DNA of 9,929 bases from Deltaproteobacteria bacterium (GTDB lineage: Bacteria > Desulfobacterota > Syntrophia > Syntrophales > UBA5619), in NCBI GenBank assembly GCA_021372695.1, contig JAJFTY010000051.1, positions 1 through 9,929 of the forward strand, given 5' to 3'. The position numbers were made by a program, and so were the translations under genes. The notes under the pieces are model-generated. The model was not told the DNA's origin. It ran no database searches and saw only the letters and a list, made by a program, of their open reading frames with translations. Shown one piece after another: positions 1 to 6,510 of the stretch; position 1 is the stretch's first letter, and each line of letters opens with the position of its first letter.

Positions 1-390
1 GCGGCTGTCAGGGAACAGTTGGCCAAGGGTCTTTTCAACGCTTTCAGTGATGCCGGAAAAGTGGGGGACAGCGAACGGGCCCGGGTCCTGATCACAGAAC
101 TTTTGGACCTAGCAAACCGTTATGCCGAGGAGGCCGTTCAAGAAGCGGCGCAACGGGCGGTCCTCACCTACGGAGCCTCACTACTCGCTTTGATGAGATC
201 CGGCGATACGAACCGGGGCAAAGAGGGAATGCGCCAGATTGAGGCGCAGATGCCCGGCAGTCTGGCGGCATTTGTGCGGCCGTTAAGACTGGCCGTAGAT
301 GTCCTCGAAAAAGGGGAGGAACAGGCCCTGGCCCGGGAACCGGAAGAGGTTCGCCGCGTGGTGCGGATGCTGATGGAGGAGACGGGGTAA
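1..390 (+). CDS. C-terminal part of a TPR-like helical-repeat protein (partial)
   Basis: The reading frame is open from the first base of the window and stops at TAA 388-390, giving 129 residues of C-terminus; the start lies outside. The visible part is almost entirely amphipathic helix. It begins with a unit of the AVREQLAKGLFNAF type followed by a helix rich in Leu and Ala (ELLDLANRYAEE). A degenerate second unit then begins AVQEAAQRAV. Repeats of this style occur as long tandem arrays in TPR-like scaffold proteins, so the full protein is probably a repeat array used for protein-protein contacts. No catalytic motif or membrane segment is visible. Codon third positions are GC-rich, as in the neighbouring genes. 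It converges with the minus-strand cluster across a gap of about 790 bp. Partner and pathway cannot be told from this fragment. That it is coding is fairly certain; the repeat class is a recognition from memory. Confidence 0.75.
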   Translation, partial: AAVREQLAKGLFNAFSDAGKVGDSERARVLITELLDLANRYAEEAVQEAAQRAVLTYGASLLALMRSGDTNRGKEGMRQIEAQMPGSLAAFVRPLRLAVDVLEKGEEQALAREPEEVRRVVRMLMEETG

Positions 391-927
391 GGGGTTTTGC
401 GGCAACGGGATTGAAACCGGTCGCTTTCGGCCAGGGCGACACCTCCGAACTTTCCTTACGTCCACAATCCGTTTGACGGAGGTTGACTCCCGCGGTTACC
501 ATGCCGACCGCGATTCGCCGAATATCGACCGGTTCCCCTGACAATCAGAATCGTTGTGAAAAGGCAGGGACTGTGGAGAAAAGAGGTTCGTTTTCCTGGG
601 CTCGGCTGAAAAATGTCGATCCTGCCCTGGTCGCTACGTCTGGGCAGGCCATTACCCATTGGTATCGGGGCACCCTGTGCATCCTCCTTCCATCGTGAAA
701 ACTGCATCTAAATATTGCGACCCGACAATCGCTTCTGCCGATTAGTATTTGGAAGTTGATAATTCCAACGGCATAACCAGATTCCCCAATTCCTGTCACC
801 ATCGTTTGATTTTGGATAAAATTTCTTTATATTGCACATTCCCGGGAGCCATTCCGGTTCACTGCAGGGAATACGCCAGTCAATTCCTTCCATCGTCTCA
901 CTGTGCAATGTGTGTGACGCCGCCCCC
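391..927. other. Gene-poor gap between convergent genes, left part
   Basis: I see no convincing gene here on either strand. The open frames have no coding-like composition, recognisable domain or Shine-Dalgarno sequence. Positions 441-447 (ACCTCCG) and 477-483 (CGGAGGT) form a 7-bp inverted repeat with a 29-nt loop just after the repeat-protein gene. Its loop is too long and it lacks a T run, so it is not a convincing terminator. Roughly 690-850 is distinctly AT-richer than its surroundings. It includes TTGATT 806-811 and TATATT 828-833 at 16-bp spacing on the plus strand, which resembles a promoter but has no recognisable gene downstream. The stretch could be decayed sequence or hold an unannotated RNA. 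Confidence 0.5.
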
Positions 928-974
928 GGCACCGATCAGTGCCGTTCAGCCGGTCGGTCAGGCTCCGGAACGGC
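928..974. repeat. Two overlapping potential hairpins
   Basis: GGCAC 928-932 pairs with GTGCC 939-943 around a 6-nt loop. The alternative partner overlaps it: GCCGTTC 941-947 pairs with GAACGGC 968-974, and inside that AGCC 948-951 pairs with GGCT 961-964, leaving a CCG bulge and a 9-nt loop. Because the two share 941-943 they are mutually exclusive. No T run follows on either strand, so a simple terminator is not indicated. In GC-rich DNA such pairings can arise by chance. They are listed because they sit directly beside the stronger hairpin at 986-1008. Confidence 0.35.
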
Positions 975-985
975 CCCGTTTCAAA

Positions 986-1008
986 GTCATATTCCCAAGG
1001 AATATGAC
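986..1008. repeat. Perfect 10-bp inverted repeat with 3-nt loop
   Basis: GTCATATTCC at 986-995 and GGAATATGAC at 999-1008 are perfect reverse complements separated by CAA. The stem is AT-rich, unlike the GC-rich surroundings. On the minus strand it is followed by TTT only, and it lies about 175 nt beyond the stop of the last gene of the rpmH-mnmE cluster. It could be a weak or processed transcript end for that cluster, or a protein-binding palindrome. The inverted repeat itself is certain; its function is not known. Confidence 0.6.
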
Positions 1009-1081
1009 GGAGCGTTATGATTTCATTGATTAACTGACGACAGCCTCTATCATTTTCGTGTTGGTTTTTTCCGGTCGTTTG

Positions 1082-1183
1082 CGGCCCCGGGGGAGCCTCG
1101 CCCAGGGTCTCCTTCAGGAATGCCACGGACAGGATGAGCATGGTCCGGTCCTCGGTCGAAAAGTCAGGGAATTCTCTGTCGGC
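1082..1183 (-). other. In-frame coding-like stretch after the UAG of the cysteine protein
   Basis: Immediately after the TAG at 1184-1186 the same frame stays open. Its first 34 codons have a strongly coding-like third position: 28 of 34 end in G or C, and the predicted peptide reads sensibly (ADREFPDFSTEDRTM, then LILSVAFLKETLGE). Beyond about 1080 the composition turns AT-rich and non-coding, although the frame formally runs to 827. A run of six A's on the coding strand (1065-1070) could shift the frame to a TGA at 1050-1052. An internal ATG at 1139-1141 is preceded by GAGG, so a separate tiny gene is also possible. The other readings are a C-terminus cut off by a stop mutation, UAG readthrough, or chance. 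I recognise no family. Confidence 0.35.
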
Positions 1184-1513
1184 CTATCCCGGGAAGAGAA
1201 TCTGGGAGTGGGGGAATCGGCGGCCGAGGAGCCGCCGGATCTCGGTTTGCACCTCTTCGCCCGCGATGGACTCGACCTCGCTGATGGGGGCGCCCTCCTC
1301 TGTCTGGCGATGTTTCCAGGCGAGGACATAGCCCGGGACGTTCACGAAACGGCAGCCCTGGGTCCCGCAGCAGGTGCTCTCGACGGCGGCGATCCCGACC
1401 ACGATGAGAAGTTCGCGGCCCTGATGGGCGATCCGTTCTTCGGAAACGATGGTGTAATGGCCGGCGAGGAACCGGACCTCCGTTCCCGGTTCCTGATGGC
1501 AGTATTCGGGCAT
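1184..1513 (-). CDS. Small conserved-looking protein with a CCGTQGC motif, unknown function
   Basis: The protein is 109 residues, starting at ATG 1511-1513 and ending at TAG. I do not recognise a named family. It starts 10 nt after the mnmE stop, with AAGGG just before the start codon, so it is most likely the last gene of the rpmH-mnmE operon. It has no signal peptide. The centre contains a beta-like hydrophobic stretch (ELLIVVGIAAVES, about 34-46) followed by a cysteine motif CCGTQGC (C48, C49, C54) and then VNVPGYVLAW. Its C-terminal part (about 76-100) looks helical. The clustered cysteines suggest metal binding or thiol redox chemistry, but this is inference. A longer in-frame form is open upstream to 1636, but it runs antiparallel in register over mnmE and is discounted. 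The TAG stop is followed by coding-like sequence in the same frame, so the true C-terminus is uncertain. Confidence 0.75.
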   Translation of the reverse strand: MPEYCHQEPGTEVRFLAGHYTIVSEERIAHQGRELLIVVGIAAVESTCCGTQGCRFVNVPGYVLAWKHRQTEEGAPISEVESIAGEEVQTEIRRLLGRRFPHSQILFPG

Positions 1514-1523
1514 GGTTTCCCTT

Positions 1524-2903
1524 CTATTTGCCGATGCAGAAGTTGGCGAAGATCCGGTCGAGGAGCTCCTCGGGTGTGGTTCTGCCGATGATCTCGCCAA
1601 GGGCGTCCAGGGCCTCGCGCACCTCCAGGGCGACAAACTCAGCGGGAAGACCGCCGATCAGCCCCTCCCGTGCGCTCAGGAGTCCGGTGGCTGCCTTCTC
1701 GAGGGCGGTCTTCTGATGGAGATGGGCGATCATCACTGCCGGCGACTCTGCCGCCGGCGTCGTCAGAACCATGTCGCGAAGCGCGGCGATCAGATGCCCG
1801 ATCCCGTCGCCGTATTTCGCCGAGATTCGGATCGGCGGCGGCCCTTCGGGAAGGCGTTCCCTGAGCGACTCTTCATCGATGCGGCACGGCAGGTCGGATT
1901 TATTCAGGACCACGAGGAGCGGCTTTGCAGCCAATTTTGCGAGAAGCGCCTCGTCGTCTGTGGTCAGCTCCGCACTTCCGTCCAGGAGCAGAAGGACGGC
2001 GTCAGCCGTCTCCACCCGCTCCCAGACGAGGTCGATCCCTGCCCTTTCGATCTCGTCTGCCGGGGGGCGAAGCCCTGCGGTGTCGGTCAGACGGACAGGG
2101 ATCCCTCCGAGGTCGACCGCCTCTTCAATGAAGTCGCGGGTCGTTCCCGGGACGGGGGTGACGATCGCCCGCTTTTCGCCGAGAAGGCGGTTCAACAGGG
2201 ACGATTTGCCGACGTTCGGGCGGCCGGCGATCACGATGCCGATTCCTTCCCGGTAGATCCTCCCCTGGCGGTAGGTCGCCGCCAGGGCTGCGATCCGCTC
2301 GACGATGCACCCGGCCTGGAGGGGAAGATCGCCGGCTGCCTCGCCGATCCCCTCCTCTTCGGAAAAATCGATTGACGCCTCGATTGCGGCCAGCAGGTCG
2401 ATGATCTCGCTTCGGATCTCTTCGATCCGGCCCGAGAGCCTTCCCTTCAGGCGTCCGATAGCCGCTGCAAGCCCGGGCCGCGTCTGCGCCGTGATGATGT
2501 CCAGAACCGCCTCTGCCCGGGTCAGGTCGAGCCGGTCGTTGAGGAAGGCACGCTTCGTGAATTCCCCTCGCTCCGCCGGGCGGGCGCCGGCCCGCAGGAC
2601 CTCCTCCAGAACGGTGCGGAGGATCAGTGGCCCGCCGTGGCAGTTGATCTCCAGGGTGTCTTCGCCGGTGTAGGAGTGGGGCTTCTGCAATAAGGCGATG
2701 AGGACCTCGTCGAGGACCTCGCCCGTTGCCGGCGAGACGATCTCGCCGTGGTAGAGGCGGTGAGAGATTAGATCTTCCGGGGGCAGGGGTCTGAAGAGGC
2801 GCCGGGCGATCCCCTCCGCGTCCGGTCCGCTGACGCGAATGATGCCCACCCCTCCGATGCCGGGGGGGGTGGCGATGGCTGCGATGGTCTCCCTGAAGAT
2901 CAT
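1524..2903 (-). CDS. mnmE: tRNA modification GTPase MnmE (TrmE)
   Basis: This is a full-length 459-residue MnmE. With MnmG it carries out the tetrahydrofolate-dependent addition of the (carboxymethyl)aminomethyl group at C5 of wobble uridine 34 in certain tRNAs, in the cytoplasm. The N-terminal folate-binding domain (about 1-118) opens with ETIAAIATPPG. The G domain, embedded in a helical domain, shows all the motifs: P-loop GRPNVGKSS (227-235), GTTRD (253-257), DTAGLR (274-279), NKSD (334-337) and SAK (361-363). The C-terminal helical domain ends in the family's invariant CIGK (456-459), whose Cys is required for modification. The start ATG 2901-2903 fits the conserved N-terminus. It follows jag by 63 nt and precedes the small cysteine protein by 10 nt. 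Its usual partner gene mnmG is not next to it. Confidence 0.98.
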   Translation of the reverse strand: MIFRETIAAIATPPGIGGVGIIRVSGPDAEGIARRLFRPLPPEDLISHRLYHGEIVSPATGEVLDEVLIALLQKPHSYTGEDTLEINCHGGPLILRTVLEEVLRAGARPAERGEFTKRAFLNDRLDLTRAEAVLDIITAQTRPGLAAAIGRLKGRLSGRIEEIRSEIIDLLAAIEASIDFSEEEGIGEAAGDLPLQAGCIVERIAALAATYRQGRIYREGIGIVIAGRPNVGKSSLLNRLLGEKRAIVTPVPGTTRDFIEEAVDLGGIPVRLTDTAGLRPPADEIERAGIDLVWERVETADAVLLLLDGSAELTTDDEALLAKLAAKPLLVVLNKSDLPCRIDEESLRERLPEGPPPIRISAKYGDGIGHLIAALRDMVLTTPAAESPAVMIAHLHQKTALEKAATGLLSAREGLIGGLPAEFVALEVREALDALGEIIGRTTPEELLDRIFANFCIGK

Positions 2904-2966
2904 GGGATCATAGCCTCACCGCCTCCCTGTAGCCTGCGTCGATCACCGCAAATGATGAAGCTGCGG

Positions 2967-3884
2967 TCAGGCGTCGGGATGGTCCGGACCGCGCCGGGCC
3001 GGCAGAATCACGATTTTCCGGTATTCACCCTCGCCGCGGCTCTTGGTCGTCAGGGTTTCATCGTTCTGCATGGCCATGTGGATGACACGGCGGTCATGGG
3101 CGTTCATGTGGCCCACCGTCACCGGCTTCTGCGTCTTCTTGACCTTTTCACCGAGCCGGACTGCGAGGGCGACGAGCGACTCCTCGCGCCGTTTGCGGTA
3201 AGCCTCGGTGTCGATGGTGATCATCTTGTGGCCGTTTGCGGTGTGGTGGACCGCCTTGTTCAGGATGTACTGGATCGCGTCGAGGTTCTGGCCCCGCTTC
3301 CCGATGAGCAGGCCGCTGCCGTCTCCCTGGATGTTCAGGACGATCGCTTCGTCCGTCTCCTCGACGGTCACCGGGGAGGGGATCGTCATGCGGGTCAAAA
3401 GCCCCTCGAGGATCCGCTTGGCCTTCTGGGCAGCGGACTCGCCATCGTCCGCGCCCGCCGGTGAGGCGTCCGGTTTCGCGGCATTCTCCGGTTCAACCGG
3501 TTCTCCGGCTTCCAATTTCACCGCTGCGGGGGCGCGGTGCGCTTCCGGCCGTTCCTTCGGGGCCGGCGCAGCCGTCCTCACCCGACGGCGGTCGGCGCTG
3601 TTTGCGGCTTCATTGGCTTTCGGGAGCGATGCGGCGGCTCTTTCCATCTGGACCGGAGCCGGCGCCTTGGCCGTTTCAGTGCGGGGGAAAACGTCGTCCA
3701 GTGTCATTTCTATGGAGAGGAGACCCGCCCGGATTCGGGCCTTTTTTGACCCGATGCCGAGGAAACCCGGGTTTCCCTCCGAGATGATTTCGATATTGAG
3801 CTTTTCCCGGGGAACTTTGAACTCGACGCAAGCCTTTTCGATGGCTTCATCAATGGTCTTCCCTTCGATTTCAATTCCTGCCAT
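2967..3884 (-). CDS. jag: Jag/KhpB RNA-binding protein (Jag-N, KH, R3H)
   Basis: The protein has 305 residues. The Jag N-terminal domain is at about 3-55 (IEGKTIDEAIEKAC, then NPGFLGIGSKKARI). A low-complexity Ala/Pro/Glu-rich linker follows at about 68-152. The KH domain runs from about 157 to 227, with the GLLIGKRGQNLDAIQ signature at 191-205. The R3H domain runs from about 231 to 297 and contains the R-x3-H motif as RRVIH (265-269). Homologues bind single-stranded RNA and influence cell-wall synthesis and division; the gene is typically next to yidC, as here. It begins 15 nt after the yidC stop, and its AAGAGG ribosome site overlaps that stop, suggesting translational coupling. The linker is longer than in many Firmicute homologues. 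Identity is secure; its RNA targets in this organism are unknown. Confidence 0.96.
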   Translation of the reverse strand: MAGIEIEGKTIDEAIEKACVEFKVPREKLNIEIISEGNPGFLGIGSKKARIRAGLLSIEMTLDDVFPRTETAKAPAPVQMERAAASLPKANEAANSADRRRVRTAAPAPKERPEAHRAPAAVKLEAGEPVEPENAAKPDASPAGADDGESAAQKAKRILEGLLTRMTIPSPVTVEETDEAIVLNIQGDGSGLLIGKRGQNLDAIQYILNKAVHHTANGHKMITIDTEAYRKRREESLVALAVRLGEKVKKTQKPVTVGHMNAHDRRVIHMAMQNDETLTTKSRGEGEYRKIVILPARRGPDHPDA

Positions 3885-3899
3885 GGATCCATTTACCTC

Positions 3900-5621
3900 T
3901 TAGACCGGTTTCTTGTTGATGTAGACCTGCTGCCCTATGCTGATGATGTTGTTGAACAGCCAGTAGATCACCAGTCCCGACGGGAAGTTGAGGAACATGA
4001 AGGTGAAGATCACCGGCATGAAGAGCATGATCTTCGCCTGCATGGGGTCGGCCCCCGTGGGGGTCATCTTCTGCTGGATGAACATCGTGGCACCCATGAC
4101 GAGCGGCGTGATGTAGTAGGGATCTTTCGCCGAGAGGTCCTGAATCCACCAGAAGAGGGGTGAGTGACGCAGTTCGATCGCATAGAGCAGCGCTTTGTAG
4201 AGGCCGAAGAAGACGGGGATCTGCACGACCATCGGCAGACATCCGCCCAACGGATTGATCTTGTGCGTCTTGTAGAGGGCCATCGACTCCTGGCTGAGCC
4301 GCGCCTTGTCGTTCTTGTACTTTTCTCGCAGGGCGGCCATCAGCGGCTGGAGTTTCTGCATCTCCTTCATCGACTTGTAGCTCTTGTTTCCCAAGGGCCA
4401 GAAGATGAGCTTGATCAGGATGGTCAGGATGATGATCGCGATCCCGTAGTTGCCGACGTAGCCGTAGAGGAACTTGAGGGAGACCAGGAGCGGGATGGCG
4501 AGCCACTTGAGCCAGTCGCCGAAATCGATGGCGTTTTCCAGACCGAGGTTCTGGGCCTTGAGGATGTCGTAATCCTTCGGCCCTAGGTAGAGAGAATAGC
4601 TGAAGAGGCCGGCCTGGCCCGGGGGGATCACGTTCTTCGGACCCTTGAGGCCGACGGAGACCATGTGGCTGGCGTCCTTCGACAGCCGCAGGCTTGTCAG
4701 TGAGGGATTCTGCGGGATCAGCGAGGCGATAAAGTACTTGCTCTCGAATCCTCCCCAGGAAACGTTGGGACCCAAGGTCTTGTCCGTCTCCATCTTGGCG
4801 ACCTCGATCCGGTCGATGCTCTTGGCGACGTAGGTGACCGGGCCGTCGTGGCCGTAGCTGTCCGTCGGCGCCGCAGGATCGACGTACTGGTACCAGCTGA
4901 GACCGCCGTTCTCGTTCAGGGGGGCGGACCCTAGGTTATGGACCCGGACCTCGAGTTCGAAGCTGAATTTGTCCGGATGGAAGATGAACGTCTTTTCGAT
5001 CTTCATTTCGCCCGGGTAGGGTTGGGTGAACGTCAGACGGCGGGGTTCCCCGCCCTTGGTCATGTCGAGCAGGTTGCTGTCCGCGTCGTAGAGCCCGTTC
5101 TCGGGGACATTGACGGTCGAATCGGGGAAGGAGACGGAAAGCGGTTTCGGCATCCCCCCGGTGACATGGACCAGTTCGATGGGCTGAGGACCGGCCGTTG
5201 GTTTTGGCTTTCCCCGGCCGATCAGGCGCATGAATTTATCGACCACGTCCTCGCTATCGGCAAGGGCAGTCTTGTACTGCTTCAATTGAAACGACTTCAG
5301 GGCTGCGCCCCGGGTGGTGAAAACGGCCCGGTAGAGTGGAGTTTCCACGACGACGTCACGCTCGGCTCCGGCTACGGCCGGGGCGGCCGCGATCCGGGCC
5401 GCCGCGCCCGTCCGAATCGCCGCGGCGGGGGCTGCGGCGGTTGGCGCAGGAGAGGCCGGCGCGGTCGCGGCCGGTGGCGCAGCCGCCGTTTGCGGGGTGG
5501 CAGGGGCTGTCTGCTCGGTCGGGGCAGGGGCCGTCTTGACGGGCGGCTTCGCGAAGAAGTTCTGATAGACCAGCAATACGATGATCGATAGGACAACGGC
5601 GAGAAGGGTTCTCTTGTCCAT
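3900..5621 (-). CDS. yidC: Membrane protein insertase YidC (Oxa1 family)
   Basis: The 573-residue protein inserts and folds inner-membrane proteins, alone or with SecYEG. It is of the Gram-negative long type. TM1 is at about 5-23 (LLAVVLSIIVLLVYQNFFA), followed by a Pro/Ala/Thr-rich linker (about 25-85) and a large periplasmic beta-sandwich domain (about 86-350). The conserved five-TM Oxa1 core begins near 370. In the core, LIKLIFWPL (402-410) supplies a lysine, K404, where E. coli has the groove arginine. NPLGGCLPM (456-464), IPVFFGLYKAL (468-478) and FPSGLVIYW (546-554) are hallmark segments. The start ATG 5619-5621 has GGAGG 6 nt upstream. The gene lies 28 nt after yidD. The outer-membrane-bearing envelope implied by the periplasmic domain agrees with a proteobacterial host. 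Confidence 0.98.
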   Translation of the reverse strand: MDKRTLLAVVLSIIVLLVYQNFFAKPPVKTAPAPTEQTAPATPQTAAAPPAATAPASPAPTAAAPAAAIRTGAAARIAAAPAVAGAERDVVVETPLYRAVFTTRGAALKSFQLKQYKTALADSEDVVDKFMRLIGRGKPKPTAGPQPIELVHVTGGMPKPLSVSFPDSTVNVPENGLYDADSNLLDMTKGGEPRRLTFTQPYPGEMKIEKTFIFHPDKFSFELEVRVHNLGSAPLNENGGLSWYQYVDPAAPTDSYGHDGPVTYVAKSIDRIEVAKMETDKTLGPNVSWGGFESKYFIASLIPQNPSLTSLRLSKDASHMVSVGLKGPKNVIPPGQAGLFSYSLYLGPKDYDILKAQNLGLENAIDFGDWLKWLAIPLLVSLKFLYGYVGNYGIAIIILTILIKLIFWPLGNKSYKSMKEMQKLQPLMAALREKYKNDKARLSQESMALYKTHKINPLGGCLPMVVQIPVFFGLYKALLYAIELRHSPLFWWIQDLSAKDPYYITPLVMGATMFIQQKMTPTGADPMQAKIMLFMPVIFTFMFLNFPSGLVIYWLFNNIISIGQQVYINKKPV

Positions 5622-5649
5622 TCATACCTCCAAGGGATGTTTTAAATTT

Positions 5650-5886
5650 TCATTTCACCGGGTCGTACCCGCCGGTGTGGAACGGGTGGCAGCGGAGGAT
5701 CCGTGTCAAGCCCAGAAAGGCGCCCCGGAGAGGGCCGTAGCGCCGGACGGCGATGATTGCATACTCGGAGCAGGTCGGATAGTAACGGCAGCAGGGGCCC
5801 AGAAAAGGGGAGACGCAAATCTGGTACACGCGGATCAGCGCCACGAAGAGATTTCCCAGTAACCGCAAGAAAAGATTTTCAGACAT
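5650..5886 (-). CDS. yidD: Membrane protein insertion efficiency factor YidD
   Basis: This small protein has 78 residues. It carries an amphipathic membrane-associated N-terminal helix ([17 protein letters not shown]) followed by the family core: [18 protein letters not shown] (26-43), with its three cysteines, and the [13 protein letters not shown] terminus (65-77). YidD proteins sit at the inner face of the membrane near YidC and assist membrane insertion; this is family knowledge. The start ATG 5884-5886 lies within the end of rnpA, with an 8-nt overlap (ATGTCTGA) that implies translational coupling. yidC follows after 28 nt. Length and motifs are normal for the family. Confidence 0.96.
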   Translation of the reverse strand: MSENLFLRLLGNLFVALIRVYQICVSPFLGPCCRYYPTCSEYAIIAVRRYGPLRGAFLGLTRILRCHPFHTGGYDPVK

Positions 5887-6226
5887 CGTTTTTTTGGATC
5901 AGGCGGCTCCCAAGCTCCGTGCAGACGTCTCTGTACATCAGCGGCAATATTCCTCTTTTGGCGATGATCACGATGTCCTGAGCGGCTGGAAGCCGGGATT
6001 TGTTCAACCTGAAAAACTCACGCAAAAGGCGTTTGATCCTGTTTCTCTGTACGGCGTTCCCTGCCTTCTTGCTCACCGTCATCCCCAGCCTGCGGACGCC
6101 CACCGGGTTCCCACAGGTGATGATGGTGAAGTGCGCGGAGTAACTCCGCACCCCCTCCTGATAAATCCGCAAATAGTCCTGGCGTTTCCGAATGCGTTCG
6201 TCCTTGCCAAAGGTTTGGGATTCCAT
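5879..6226 (-). CDS. rnpA: Ribonuclease P protein component RnpA
   Basis: The protein has 115 residues from the chosen ATG at 6224-6226. It is the protein subunit of RNase P, which with the M1-type RNA removes 5' leaders from pre-tRNAs. The signature is the basic RNR helix, [18 protein letters not shown] (53-70). Other hallmarks are the N-terminal [13 protein letters not shown] stretch (6-18), RLGMTVSKK (46-54) and DIVIIAKRG (84-92). A longer form beginning at GTG 6275-6277 is open, only 5 nt after the rpmH stop. Its 17 extra residues (RAKGRSGRPREGGRYD) resemble no usual RnpA N-terminus, and the ATG has a purine-rich AAGGGGGG stretch upstream, so the shorter form is preferred. It overlaps yidD by 8 nt. 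Confidence 0.96.
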   Translation of the reverse strand: MESQTFGKDERIRKRQDYLRIYQEGVRSYSAHFTIITCGNPVGVRRLGMTVSKKAGNAVQRNRIKRLLREFFRLNKSRLPAAQDIVIIAKRGILPLMYRDVCTELGSRLIQKNDV

Positions 6227-6282
6227 GTCGTACCGCCCCCCTTCCCGGGGCCTCCCCGACCTCCCCTTGGCCCGCACCCGGA

Positions 6283-6420
6283 TTACACGGCCAGTCTTTT
6301 CCGGCCCTTGGCGCGCCTTCGGCTGAGGACATCCCTCCCTCCCCGGGTGGACATCCGGATGAGGAAACCATGGGTGCGCTTTCGTTTGGTGTTGCTGAAC
6401 ACGGTCAATGTCTTTTTCAT
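6283..6420 (-). CDS. rpmH: 50S ribosomal protein L34
   Basis: A 45-residue basic protein found by reading the minus strand between rnpA and ilvE. The core is unmistakable L34: [10 protein letters not shown] (10-19), [20 protein letters not shown] (21-40), then KRLAV. The ATG at 6418-6420 has GGGGA 8 nt upstream, and the stop is TAA 6283-6285. L34 is a late-binding large-subunit protein, and rpmH is almost always followed by rnpA as it is here. The N-terminus is odd: it reads [10 protein letters not shown] where the family typically has MKRTYQPSN, so the usual YQP segment is replaced and one residue longer. The promoter at 6456-6484 gives a short 5' UTR. Confidence 0.95.
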   Translation of the reverse strand: MKKTLTVFSNTKRKRTHGFLIRMSTRGGRDVLSRRRAKGRKRLAV

Positions 6421-6455
6421 CGTCTCAATCCCCGGTTGAAATTAATAAGTTTTCC

Positions 6456-6484
6456 CATAAACCATACCGGGAATCGTTTGTCAA
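6456..6484 (-). promoter_or_regulatory. Sigma70-like promoter of the rpmH-mnmE cluster
   Basis: On the minus strand a perfect -35 TTGACA (6479-6484) is followed after 17 bp by TTTATG (6456-6461) as a weak -10, matching the consensus at three of six positions. It lies 36 nt upstream of the rpmH start and just after the ilvE stop. It would let the ribosomal and insertion genes be transcribed independently of trmB-ilvE. No clear terminator separates ilvE from it, so readthrough from ilvE is also possible. Confidence 0.6.
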
Positions 6485-6510
6485 GGCAAAACTGGCTGGC
6501 CTCATGCAGG

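Noticed and set aside
806..833. Promoter-like TTGATT-16 bp-TATATT on the plus strand
   Set aside because: It lies in an AT-rich patch where such matches are easy, and no plausible gene follows before the convergent unit.
685..896. Exact 12-bp repeat TCCTTCCATCGT at 685-696 and 885-896
   Set aside because: A 12-bp match is expected a few times by chance in a window of this size, and the flanks differ.
1031..1070. T6 run at 1065-1070 as a plus-strand terminator
   Set aside because: The preceding stem can be drawn with only about five pairs including a wobble, and no plus-strand gene ends nearby.
1512..2375. Long plus-strand frame of 287 codons antisense to mnmE
   Set aside because: It is a shadow of a GC-rich real gene; the translation shows no domain, and mnmE on the other strand is complete.
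6227..6277. GTG-initiated N-terminal extension of RnpA
   Set aside because: The extra 17 residues are unlike RnpA N-termini, and the internal ATG with a purine-rich site fits the family start.
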